A stretch of DNA of 8,401 bases from an uncultured Oscillospiraceae bacterium (GCA_934488695.1 CAKSSH010000051.1:1-8401); one strand, 5' to 3'; positions 1-5,378 are shown, counted from the stretch's first letter. The notes: generated by a model not told the origin, from the sequence alone. A program made the numbers and translations.

Positions 1-155
1 TTGCAGATCTTTCCCACGGTTTCAACCGTGATATTTTCATTCCGTGTCATTTTGGAAATGACATAGTTGCTGATGCCTGCAGCCTTTTCCAGGTCCTTCT
101 TTTTCATATCCCTGTCAATCAGCAATTTCCAGAGCTTTTTATAGCTTATATCCAT
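1..155 (-). CDS. Cro/C1-type (XRE) helix-turn-helix regulator, 3' end outside window
   Basis: The reverse strand from ATG at 155 encodes MDISYKKLWKLLIDRDMKKK and continues to the window edge (51 codons seen). It is the start of a small DNA-binding repressor of the Cro/C1 type. The pattern KKDLEKAAGISNYVISKM at about residues 19-36 is a typical XRE helix-turn-helix: an acidic/Leu helix, AGIS at the turn, then a recognition helix ending in a basic segment. Short clostridial members of this type are usually 65-80 residues and consist of little more than the HTH. A GAGG ribosome site lies 8 bases before the ATG. The upstream region has a possible promoter and a perfect palindrome at the expected transcription start, which fits autorepression. 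The targets are unknown. The gene lies outside the tRNA-bounded insert, so it is probably resident chromosome. Confidence 0.8.
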   Translation of the reverse strand, partial: MDISYKKLWKLLIDRDMKKKDLEKAAGISNYVISKMTRNENITVETVGKIC

Positions 156-197
156 ACCGTCAGCCTCGATTCAAACAGGAGCTACTCCGAAAACGGG

Positions 198-252
198 AAC
201 AGCCGATCTTGGCTGTTGAAAACATAATAACACATTTTCTGAAAAAATACAA
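198..252 (-). promoter_or_regulatory. Possible promoter with operator-like palindrome for the XRE gene
   Basis: On the reverse strand a -10 TATTAT (224-229) sits 17 bases after a weak -35 TTGTAT (247-252). About seven bases past the -10, where transcription would start, is a perfect inverted repeat AACAGCC-GATCTT-GGCTGTT (198-217). A palindrome covering +1 is a common place for a Cro/C1 autorepressor to bind. The -35 is poor, so the promoter is tentative; the palindrome is plain in the sequence. Confidence 0.45.
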
Positions 253-259
253 GGATTTA

Positions 260-640
260 CAAAGCGATGGATTTGTTTTTGCGGTTTTTAACCGGCCTCC
301 CGGCAGAAAAAAGCGAGCTGCGGCTTGCGATCTGATTCTGCGGAAAGATATCTTAGCTTATCTTGGCAAGAGGATGTTCCGGCGTCTTTTTCTTTCTGCT
401 TGTGATCTTTTTCGGTTGGCAGCGTCCACACAGCGATAGAGGGCTGCCGATTCTTTTTCGGAGAAGAAGTGCTCGCCGGCGAGACCGGAGCACGGCAAAG
501 GACTCCTTTTCGTATTTGTGGTTGTGAGAAGAATCTCCCCCATAGACCGAATCGCCGTTCTCGTTTTGTTTCCGTTGTATTTCGCACGGAAAGGGGTGCT
601 GTCCGAGGACGTCTGCATTTTTGGGAGTTTAAGCCCTGAA
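260..640. other. No supported gene
   Basis: Several open frames cross this stretch on both strands. Their translations are rich in Arg, Lys and Ser, have no recognisable motif, lack well-placed ribosome sites and contradict one another. I see no RNA gene, repeat family or mobile element here. It lies between the XRE gene and the old tRNA-Pro terminators and is best read as intergenic sequence. Confidence 0.5.
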
Positions 641-648
641 ACAAAGGG

Positions 649-696
649 AAAACGGCGATTTTTCATCTGCTTCGGTACAGAGAAAAATCGCCGTTT
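649..696. terminator. Long hairpin, probably part of the old tRNA-Pro terminator region
   Basis: A perfect 14-base inverted repeat, AAACGGCGATTTTT (650-663) and AAAAATCGCCGTTT (683-696), encloses a 19-base loop. It lies next to the terminator-like hairpin at 705-731, about 65-110 bases past the 3' end of the tRNA-Pro remnant. There is no clean U-tract beyond either side, so termination by this hairpin alone is uncertain. Confidence 0.4.
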
Positions 697-704
697 GGGC
701 AGCA

Positions 705-731
705 AAAAAGCCCGACATATTCGGGCTTTTT
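705..731 (-). terminator. Intrinsic terminator downstream of the split tRNA-Pro gene
   Basis: AAAAAGCCCGA (705-715) pairs with TCGGGCTTTTT (721-731) around a 5-base loop, with A-runs and T-runs on both sides, so it could work in either direction. It lies about 30 bases past the 3' end of the tRNA-Pro remnant, where the intact gene's terminator would be. A further small stem, GGAGAC (735-740) with GTCTCC (750-755), lies between it and the tRNA end. Confidence 0.7.
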
Positions 732-761
732 ACAGGAGACAGCTATTTTGTCTCCACAGCA

Positions 762-806
762 TGGTCGGAGTGGCGAGGCTCAAACTCGCGGCCTCCGCAT
801 CCCAAA
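762..806 (-). pseudogene. 3' half of a tRNA-Pro(TGG) gene, cut at the anticodon loop
   Basis: Read on the reverse strand this is anticodon loop TTTGGGA (806-800), 3' anticodon strand TGCGG, variable loop AGGCC, T-arm GCGAG-TTTGAGC-CTCGC, acceptor CACTCCG, then A and CCA. The 5' half is absent here: upstream sequence has no D-arm or acceptor. The missing half is found at 5521-5558. Its CCGCA pairs with this TGCGG and its CGGGGTG pairs with this CACTCCG. The T-loop reads TTTGAGC where the usual pattern is TTCGANY, so position 56 is U rather than C. The intact tRNA-Pro at 5293-5368 differs from this half at the anticodon stem, variable loop and T-stem, so this is not a simple recent copy of it. 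Confidence 0.85.
800..806. repeat. Left copy of the 7-bp attachment core TCCCAAA
   Basis: TCCCAAA on the + strand is the tRNA-Pro anticodon loop (TTTGGGA). The same 7 bases occur at 5331-5337 and 5521-5527. Flanking bases differ among the three copies. A 7-bp crossover region flanked by the anticodon stem as an inverted repeat is the geometry of tyrosine recombinases that use tRNA anticodon loops (established knowledge). Confidence 0.65.
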
Positions 807-859
807 CGGACCTATAAGGGCAATTTCCGCTGATAATAGCTTTTTCCGCACCTTTCCGC

Positions 860-942
860 TCGGAAAACCGTGCTCTTTAGCGCTCCCCAATCCACTGTTT
901 CCGAGTGCTCCGAAACGGTAGGTGGTCTGTTATGTGGTCAAC
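860..942 (-). other. Element left end with GACCAC repeats; possible integrase 3'-end remnant
   Basis: On the reverse strand the sequence contains GTTGACCACATAACAGACCACCTAC, split here by eye into two GACCAC units about 11 bases apart. Read in frame it gives a tail with VDHITDHLPF and ends at a TAA. A similar block, encoding FDHRFDHL, lies at the right end beside the intact tRNA. The 3' ends of clostridial integrase genes next to their att sites often look like this, and the repeats could also be arm-type binding sites. No catalytic integrase motif is present, so this is suggestive only. Confidence 0.3.
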
Positions 943-966
943 AAAGTATTTTAGAGAGCAAATGAT

Positions 967-1376
967 TTATTTCCTATCAACTTCTGCCCGTTCAAATTGA
1001 ATGATAAAAGTGAAGTCCTCTGGATGGGAGTCAAAATCTTGCAGGTTGATTTCCAAAACAAAGTGGTCTTTATTTGCTGTTAACCTGTCGGATAGCCACC
1101 ATATTTTATCCCGACCATGTAACGCAATGTTATTTGATAGGATTTTATAATTTAAAAGGCGAATATCTGTTACTGAGCAATCTCCGAGCGCACCCGAAGA
1201 ATCAATTTTCATTTCTAAAAGATTGCGATTATTCACGTTTTTTCTTTTACAAATTTATTGTAATCAAACGGAAATTCGTATGTTTCTACTGAGGTGATGC
1301 AAGCGTCATGAAGTCCTGCACTCCAATACCAATCGGGGATATTTTTAGAATGAGATTCAAGGCGTTTTCTTTTCAA
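967..1376 (-). pseudogene. Hypothetical protein gene broken by a frameshift in an A6 run
   Basis: I do not recognise the family. The downstream frame (1236 to stop at 967) encodes 89 residues including GRDKIWWLSDRLTANKDHF and FIIQFERAEVDRK. The upstream frame, from a possible TTG at 1376 with GGAG 8 bases before it, encodes 47 residues including IPDWYWSAGLHDACITSVE and ends at TGA 1233-1235. The two frames meet at the A6 run at 1237-1242. Adding one A would give a continuous protein of about 136 residues reading VKEKNVNNRN across the joint. Both halves have plausible protein composition and neither looks complete alone, so one frameshifted gene is the simplest reading. A sequencing error is possible. 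The gene lies on the reverse strand in the accessory element and could be another small immunity-like protein, but nothing proves that. Confidence 0.55.
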
Positions 1377-1546
1377 AATCGACTCTCCATTACACGCCGA
1401 CCAACGCCTACGGCAAGCGGGAAAGCCATAATATCTACGCGAAAACGCGCGAGGAATGCGAAGAAAAGCTCGCGGAAATGATTGCAGAGGTTAAGGCGCA
1501 AATCAAGGCGGAAAAAGAACGGCTGAAAGCAGAGCAATCTGCATAA
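1349..1546 (+). pseudogene. Fragment resembling an integrase arm-binding region
   Basis: The frame is open from a TAG at 1346-1348 to TAA at 1544-1546 (65 codons) and has no credible start or ribosome site, so it is 5'-truncated. Its sequence includes TLHYTPTNAYGKRESHNIYA followed by KTREECEEKLAEMI and a Lys/Glu-rich helix ending KAEQSA. The pattern of a short beta segment, GKR, then (I/V)YAKTREECEEKL resembles the N-terminal DNA-binding region of clostridial tyrosine integrases, where a three-stranded sheet is followed by a helix. The central and catalytic domains (R...HxxR...Y) are missing. It may be what is left of the element's recombinase or of an older one. The assignment rests on pattern memory and is moderate at best. 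The first part overlaps the start of the frameshifted gene on the other strand. Confidence 0.4.
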
Positions 1547-1562
1547 ACCTCTTATTATGTAA

Positions 1563-1592
1563 ACCGCCACGGGCTTTAAAACCCGTGGCGGT
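1563..1592. terminator. Hairpin between the integrase-like fragment and the immunity operon
   Basis: ACCGCCACGGG (1563-1573) pairs perfectly with CCCGTGGCGGT (1582-1592) around an 8-base loop. It sits 16 bases after the + strand fragment and 8 bases after the stop of the reverse-strand operon, so it separates convergent transcripts. The U-tracts are short (ATTTT on the + side, TTTACAT on the - side), so termination strength is uncertain. Confidence 0.6.
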
Positions 1593-1600
1593 GAGAGATT

Positions 1601-1894
1601 TTAATTGACCTTTATTGTATCAAGGGTAATTGTTTTAGGGAAGTTCTTATAATTAATCAAGCAATAATTATCATCGGATACCAATATTGGAGGATTGCCT
1701 TCTTTAGAAGAAACAATAAAGGAAAATGAGTAAAACTCTTCTTCTGTTTCGTCATCTATATCCTCAAAACAGGTATCGAAAATTGCATAAACACAACCAG
1801 TATCCCACTTTAATAATAGTGTTTTACCGGATATTTGATTGAGATTTTTTAAAAATGTTGATATGATTTTTTCTTCAAAAGCGTTTAAATACAT
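1601..1894 (-). CDS. Small acidic protein, second predicted immunity protein of the toxin operon
   Basis: Last gene of the reverse-strand operon, 97 residues from the ATG at 1894, chosen because AAGGA precedes it by about 10 bases. An in-frame ATG at 1924 would add ten residues and overlap the previous gene but has no ribosome site. The protein is very acidic in the middle (FEDIDDETEEEFYSFSFIV) and has no signal peptide or membrane segment. It is a paralogue of the gene before it: both have YxxxDTxxE, an acidic stretch, a Tyr/Phe-rich strand, then a (N/K)Y-(L/K)N-(L/F)P motif and a similar C-terminus (here TLDTIKVN, there ICNDVKIL). Position after an Ntox50 toxin, size and charge fit a cytoplasmic immunity protein that binds and blocks the toxin. 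I cannot place it in a named immunity family. A duplicated copy may neutralise a variant toxin. Confidence 0.7.
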   Translation of the reverse strand: MYLNAFEEKIISTFLKNLNQISGKTLLLKWDTGCVYAIFDTCFEDIDDETEEEFYSFSFIVSSKEGNPPILVSDDNYCLINYKNFPKTITLDTIKVN

Positions 1895-1907
1895 AGTTAT
1901 AAATTCC

Positions 1908-2204
1908 TTACAGTATTTTAACATCGTTACAAATGATAGAATTGGGGAGATTAAGGTAGTTTACTTCGAACAGTTCGTTTGTTTCAAGATTAAGAAAAGC
2001 GATGGCATTATATTCTTCATAACCATCCTCGTCATCTTCTAAACCATTATCAGTTTCATACATAGTATCGTACTTTGCTGTGATTGTTTCATTATCATAA
2101 ATAAGTTTGAATTCTAAATCAAATACGACATTTTCATCATATTTTTTATTTATAAAACGCAGCAGGGTTGAAAAACCGTTATTCTCTTTGTCATAAATTA
2201 TCAT
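1908..2204 (-). CDS. Small acidic protein, first predicted immunity protein of the toxin operon
   Basis: 98 residues from ATG 2204 with AGGAGG about 10 bases upstream. The gene starts 14 bases after the toxin stop and its ribosome site abuts that stop codon, so the two are surely co-translated from one message. The protein is acidic, with YETDNGLEDDEDGYEEYNAI at about residues 49-68, followed by a strand and the motif FEVNYLNLPNSI. It lacks signal peptide and membrane helices. Toxin-then-immunity order, tight spacing, small size and acidity opposite to a basic toxin are the usual marks of an immunity protein in polymorphic toxin loci (established knowledge). The specific role here is inferred. 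The next gene is a diverged copy of the same length (97 residues). Confidence 0.75.
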   Translation of the reverse strand: MIIYDKENNGFSTLLRFINKKYDENVVFDLEFKLIYDNETITAKYDTMYETDNGLEDDEDGYEEYNAIAFLNLETNELFEVNYLNLPNSIICNDVKIL

Positions 2205-2218
2205 TTACAAAAATCCTC

Positions 2219-2578
2219 CTATTTGAGATTCTTAGGTTTTGCAGGTACAATATGCGCCCCCGATTTTGAATAGTGTATTATTCCCATAGTGGTGGGGTAA
2301 CTTTTGCCTGATGAATCATCCACATAAAGCCCGATTACCTTGCCGAAGTCCACACGCTCTTTGTTAGTTCCTAATCTTTGACCGGTTCCACTGTATTGTT
2401 TAATCAAAGTTTCAGCTTGCCGTGTTGTTCCGGAAAAAATGCTTCGACCAGATGTGTAATTATTGCTACCGATAATGTGTTTACCTTGCCTGCCGCTATG
2501 AACTGTTTTGGGATAATCAGAAAAAGCCTTGTTTGCCCCTTTTGTTCCTGAAAAACTTCCGCTGCTACCTTTAGACAT
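2219..2578 (-). CDS. Stand-alone Ntox50-type polymorphic toxin (predicted RNase)
   Basis: 119 residues from ATG 2578, chosen because a perfect AAAGGAGG lies 7 bases upstream; a frame extension to 2596 has no such site. The N-terminal 30 residues are a low-complexity Ser/Gly linker (SKGSSGSFSGTKG). The rest carries the block pattern I recognise as polymorphic toxin type 50: QGKHIIGSNNY (31-41), YSGTGQRLG (62-70), KERVDFGKVIGLYVD (73-87) and TTMGIIHYSKSGAHIVPAKP (96-115). His34, His102, His109 and Lys105 are candidates for catalytic or substrate-binding residues. Ntox50 belongs to predicted BECR-fold nucleases and is usually the last domain of large secreted or phage-head fusion proteins. Here it stands alone, without signal peptide or delivery domain. 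It overlaps the DUF4417 gene by 8 bases, ends in TAG, and is followed by two immunity-like genes. It may be an orphan toxin cassette, or may work with the DUF4417 protein. Confidence 0.8.
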   Translation of the reverse strand: MSKGSSGSFSGTKGANKAFSDYPKTVHSGRQGKHIIGSNNYTSGRSIFSGTTRQAETLIKQYSGTGQRLGTNKERVDFGKVIGLYVDDSSGKSYPTTMGIIHYSKSGAHIVPAKPKNLK

Positions 2579-3305
2579 CTTGCTTCCTCCTTTCAAATGC
2601 TTTTGCCATTTGACCGGAAAAAGGTAAGATGTTTATACCCTGTATTTTAAGTTTTTCGATGCAAGAATAATTGGCAGAACCATAAACAACAATGGTGTGC
2701 GGATTAAGAATCTTTACAAGTTCATTTAAGCCGGTTTCAAAGCGTACACGGTCTTCATATTTTCGAGGGCTGCCGCCAACAGTACCGATGGCGACAATGC
2801 TGTTTTTCGGGATACCGTCAAAGCAATACCTATAGGTTTCAGATGTTCCCCATCGAACATTATTAATGACCGCAATGCCGTTTTTGCCGAGCCAGTAACC
2901 GAACGCACGCATACGATATGTATTATATATTTTGATAGGCTCCGGAAAATCCTGATAAGTTGAGAAATCCGGTGTTATGACACCTTCAAAATGACGAAGA
3001 ACTTTTAGAGCAAAGTTGTAATCGTGCCATATTCCGCGCGGACTATCGAACTTGTAATCATCCATATACCAACATACAAAGGCATCGTGCTTAAAGTCAA
3101 GTTCATTTTTAATTCGATGCTTTTTGTAGATGGCTTTGGCTTCATCCCAAGTAATAATATCGCTCGGTGGATGTTTTGCTGTTGTGGGACAAATTGGAAT
3201 ATCGTTTTTTGTAAATTCGGCTCCATCAAGCATAAACGCATTCCATACATCTTTAAGTCCTGCACGACTTGTCTTCATTGTACCACAGTTTTCAGTAATT
3301 TTCAA
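2571..3305 (-). CDS. DUF4417 domain protein
   Basis: 244 residues from a TTG start at 3305, chosen because GGAGG sits exactly 8 bases before it; the alternative ATG at 3278 has no ribosome site. The reading frame extends further upstream but into the promoter region. The protein is soluble, without signal peptide. It matches by eye the DUF4417 family: an N-terminal IPxCP-like segment, WDEAKAIYKKHR, an aromatic region with VCWYMDDYKFDSPRGIWHDY, TPDFSTYQDFPEPIKIYNTY, then RAFGYWLGKNGI, VRWGTSETYRYCFDGIP, a Gly-rich SIVAIGTVGGSPRKYEDRVR, and a C-terminal alpha/beta part with NPHTIVVYGS. The function of DUF4417 is not known to me. The family is frequent on phages and mobile elements. It is the first gene of the toxin/immunity operon, and its last codons hold the toxin ribosome site, so translation of the two is coupled. 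It could help deliver, activate or regulate the toxin, but this is inference. Confidence 0.8.
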   Translation of the reverse strand: MKITENCGTMKTSRAGLKDVWNAFMLDGAEFTKNDIPICPTTAKHPPSDIITWDEAKAIYKKHRIKNELDFKHDAFVCWYMDDYKFDSPRGIWHDYNFALKVLRHFEGVITPDFSTYQDFPEPIKIYNTYRMRAFGYWLGKNGIAVINNVRWGTSETYRYCFDGIPKNSIVAIGTVGGSPRKYEDRVRFETGLNELVKILNPHTIVVYGSANYSCIEKLKIQGINILPFSGQMAKAFERRKQDV

Positions 3306-3357
3306 TTTGTATTCCTCCAATTCAGATGATTTTGAACAGACAACTCTACATCTATAG

Positions 3358-3386
3358 TGGAAAAGTGTGTCGAGATATGGTATAAT
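3358..3386 (+). promoter_or_regulatory. Promoter for the macro-TIR operon
   Basis: A perfect -10 TATAAT (3381-3386) lies 17 bases after TGGAAA (3358-3363, 4 of 6 matches to TTGACA). Transcription would start near 3393, leaving a leader of about 100 bases before the TTG start at 3496. The arms ACATCTA (3348-3354) and TAGATGT (3388-3394) form an inverted repeat framing the promoter and could be an operator. I found no convincing promoter for the divergent DUF4417 operon, which must start in the same region. Confidence 0.65.
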
Positions 3387-3447
3387 GTAGATGTCGGTTC
3401 TTTTAACTTCATTGTAATGGAATTGGAGAGAAAAATCGTTCCGGCGC

Positions 3448-3480
3448 AGTTGCGATGAAGTTGCGATAAAGTTTTGATGG
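3448..3480 (+). repeat. Three tandem 11-bp repeats in the macro-TIR leader
   Basis: AGTTGCGATGA (3448-3458), AGTTGCGATAA (3459-3469) and AGTTTTGATGG (3470-3480) follow one another without gaps, directly before the AAGGAG ribosome site. An 11-bp period is close to one turn of DNA, so a protein could bind all three on one face. The units could equally act in the mRNA leader. The first two are nearly identical; the third is degenerate. Confidence 0.6.
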
Positions 3481-3495
3481 CAAGGAGCGAGCATT

Positions 3496-4590
3496 TTGCA
3501 ATTTAATATAGCTTCTTACATATTAACAATGAAAAAGTATGCTATAAACAGGAATATATCTAATGAGGATTTTACACGCGAGTTATTTGCCCCGTTTGTT
3601 ACTGCAGGTAATGTGAAGGATAAAAACGGAGAATTGTTAGAATTAAATAAGTCAAGGGTGAGCAGATTGTTAGCGCAAAAGGATGATGTGCCGTCAGCAA
3701 TGCGGAATGCGTTATCTATGCTTGATATAGTGGAAAGAACCGCAGAAGGCTTTGCGGATTTCCTTACGGATAATATTGATGCTCATAGACACGATGATCT
3801 TATAGCTGATATGAGCAAACTTGCAGGATTGGTTTCCGTTGAAAGAGCGAAAAGCAACGATATCTCAATGTTTCTAACAAAAATATTTATTGAAGCTGTT
3901 AAGATAAATAATGTTGCGGTCGATAACAAAAATACGGTTATCTGGCATAACGGTAGTAATTCGATAGAAATAATCGAAGGTGACTTATTTAAATTTGCTT
4001 TTGAAAATCGGAGCAAAACCACCAAAAACATTGTGGCCATTCCGGTAAATACCGCTTTTGATACTCGTGTATCTACAAAACTGGAAACGGACGAAGTTCC
4101 GATTGTTTCCGAAAATACACTACATGGGAAATGGCTTATTAGATGGACAAGAAGCGGAAGAACGGTAGCTGATCTTGACATGAGAATAATCGAGAGTCTT
4201 AATCGTCAAAAGAAAACGCCGATTAGTAAATCAAAATCTCAAAATGGTAAAACGGATTGTTATGAAATAGGAACCACTGCAGTTGTTGATATTGACAAAA
4301 CAGTATTTTATTTGGTTGCTATCGCTTCTTTCGATGAGTGGAATAATGCGCAATCCACAAAGGAGGAAATTAAAAAGGCTATTATTGAGCTGTTGAAGAT
4401 TTATGATAAAACCGGACAAGGTTATCCGATGCTTATACCCTTGTTCGGCACCGGACGTTCAAGGGCAGGGTTAAGTTACCAAGAGTCTTTTGAATTGATT
4501 AAACAGACACTCATAGAAAATAAAAATCGAATACAAGGCCACATAGGAATAGTGGTTGTATCCGATGTATTAAAAGATATTATATTGTAA
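3496..4590 (+). CDS. Thoeris ThsA-like protein: unknown helical N-domain plus C-terminal macro domain
   Basis: 364 residues from TTG 3496, with AAGGAG 8 bases upstream. The C-terminal half (about 150-364) matches by eye the macro domain of Thoeris ThsA (the ThsA_Macro type). Motifs are IEIIEGDLF (157-165), IVAIPVNTAFDT (179-190), ENTLHGKW (206-213), YEIGTTAVVDI (256-266), FYLVAIASFD (271-280) and the glycine loop IPLFGTGRSRAGL (314-326). In type II Thoeris this domain binds the ADP-ribose-type signal made by the TIR partner and triggers an N-terminal effector. Type II ThsA normally has two transmembrane helices there. This protein has none: residues 1-145 are soluble and mostly helical, with FTRELFAPFVTAG (26-38), LNKSRVSRLLAQKDDVPSAM (50-69) and DISMFLTKIFIEAVKINN (122-139). 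I do not recognise this domain; it may be the killing or coupling module. The TIR gene follows after 19 bases. Role as a signal-gated antiviral effector is inferred from domain and context. Confidence 0.75.
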   Translation: MQFNIASYILTMKKYAINRNISNEDFTRELFAPFVTAGNVKDKNGELLELNKSRVSRLLAQKDDVPSAMRNALSMLDIVERTAEGFADFLTDNIDAHRHDDLIADMSKLAGLVSVERAKSNDISMFLTKIFIEAVKINNVAVDNKNTVIWHNGSNSIEIIEGDLFKFAFENRSKTTKNIVAIPVNTAFDTRVSTKLETDEVPIVSENTLHGKWLIRWTRSGRTVADLDMRIIESLNRQKKTPISKSKSQNGKTDCYEIGTTAVVDIDKTVFYLVAIASFDEWNNAQSTKEEIKKAIIELLKIYDKTGQGYPMLIPLFGTGRSRAGLSYQESFELIKQTLIENKNRIQGHIGIVVVSDVLKDIIL

Positions 4591-4609
4591 ATTGAAAGAG
4601 GCGTTTTAA

Positions 4610-5119
4610 ATGTTATACAGAACAAGGACATATATAGCGGCTGATTGGACTGGGGATAAAGAAATTGTTGATAAGCTTAGAGAATGGAACGACGGCGGAT
4701 GGTATGCGTTGAATTTTTCAGATGCTCATGATTTAACACAGTCGAGAGATACCAGCTTGCCGTGTGCAATAAAAAGATCATTATCAGAACGGCTGAACGG
4801 ATCAAAAACTTTTGTTTTAATCGTTGGTGCAAATACAAAAAATTTAACAAAAGGTGCTTGCAGATATTGTTCCTCGTACAATTGGGGGACTTGTTCAAGG
4901 TATTACAATGTGGATAATAGAAGTTTCATAGAATATGAATGCGAGAAAGCAATAAAAGATAATTTAAAAATCGTTGTAATTTATAACTATGCCAATGTGG
5001 ATAAAAGCAAATGCCCCGACTGTATAAAATATTACGGCACGCACATTCCTGCATACTATTATGCAAACGACGGAAAGTGTTATTGGAATATAGCAAGGAT
5101 CAAAGAGGCAATTAACTGA
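4610..5119 (+). CDS. TIR-like (ThsB-type) protein with a Cys-rich insert
   Basis: 169 residues from ATG 4610, with GAGG 8 bases upstream and 19 bases after the macro gene, so one operon. The fold pattern is that of ThsB/MTH538-type TIR-like proteins: RTYIAADW (5-12) as strand A, then SDAHDLTQSRD (37-47), KRSLSERLNGSKTFVLIVG (55-73) leading into TKNL, then FIEYECEKAIKDNLKIVVIY (106-125). Glu108, Glu110 or Glu112 in IEYECEKAI would hold the catalytic glutamate used by NAD-processing TIR domains; I cannot say which. Between the TKNL and IEYE segments is an insert with CRYC (84-87) and Cys95, and a second CPDC (135-138) follows; together these could bind zinc. Clostridia have many such proteins, often annotated as molecular chaperone Tir. 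In Thoeris, ThsB senses phage and makes a nucleotide signal from NAD, which would be read by the neighbouring macro protein. Confidence 0.8.
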   Translation: MLYRTRTYIAADWTGDKEIVDKLREWNDGGWYALNFSDAHDLTQSRDTSLPCAIKRSLSERLNGSKTFVLIVGANTKNLTKGACRYCSSYNWGTCSRYYNVDNRSFIEYECEKAIKDNLKIVVIYNYANVDKSKCPDCIKYYGTHIPAYYYANDGKCYWNIARIKEAIN

Positions 5120-5248
5120 TAAAGGTGATTCAAAATTTGAGTCGCAGTAATCAAAGAAAAGTATTTTTCGCAGACCACATTTGATAAGTGGCCATAAAAA
5201 TATTGATTTTCCAAAAGTGGCTTCGTAATACCTGAAAACACATAAAAA

Positions 5249-5287
5249 TTGACCGAAAGTGGAGAATAAAGCTCTGCTTTCGGTCAA
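5249..5287 (-). terminator. Terminator of the intact tRNA-Pro, probably bidirectional
   Basis: TTGACCGAAAG (5249-5259) pairs perfectly with CTTTCGGTCAA (5277-5287) around a 17-base loop. On the reverse strand the stem is followed by TTTTTATG, right after the tRNA 3' end. On the + strand it is followed by AATTTT, so it could also end the macro-TIR transcript. The 130 bases between the TIR stop and this hairpin hold no gene I can see. Confidence 0.75.
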
Positions 5288-5292
5288 AATTT

Positions 5293-5368
5293 TGGTCGGA
5301 GTGACAGGGTTCGAACCTGCGGCATCGACATCCCAAATGTCGCGCGCTACCAACTGCGCCACACCCCG
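5293..5368 (-). tRNA. tRNA-Pro (anticodon TGG), complete, carried by the element
   Basis: 76 bases on the reverse strand including encoded CCA. Acceptor CGGGGTG pairs with CACTCCG (one G-U). The D-arm is GCGC-AGTTGGTA-GCGC, the anticodon stem CGACA/TGTCG with loop TTTGGGA (anticodon TGG), and the T-arm GCAGG-TTCGAAC-CCTGT. All invariant positions seen (T8, G18, G19, TTCGA) are present, so it should be functional. It decodes CCN proline codons. It lies inside the insert, 152 bases downstream of the 5' half of the split tRNA-Pro and in the same orientation, so the old tRNA promoter can read into it. A TTGACC followed 17 bases later by TAAATA just upstream (5376-5400) might be a weak promoter of its own. 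Its anticodon loop holds the attachment core. Confidence 0.93.
5331..5337. repeat. Internal copy of the attachment core TCCCAAA
   Basis: This is the anticodon loop of the intact tRNA-Pro and is identical to the copies at 800-806 and 5521-5527. Recombination between it and the left copy would release a 4,531-bp circle. Recombination with the right copy would delete 190 bp. Confidence 0.6.
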
Positions 5369-5378
5369 ATAGTTTATT

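Noticed and set aside
1230..1245. Programmed -1 frameshift at AAAAAAC in the hypothetical gene
   Set aside because: The heptamer is out of phase with the upstream frame (reads GAA AAA ACG rather than xxA AAA AAC), and no clear stimulatory structure follows. A simple indel is more likely, although slippage is not excluded.
3496..3935. Transmembrane helices at the N-terminus of the macro protein, as in type II ThsA
   Set aside because: Residues 1-145 contain charged residues throughout; no stretch of about 20 uninterrupted hydrophobic residues exists.
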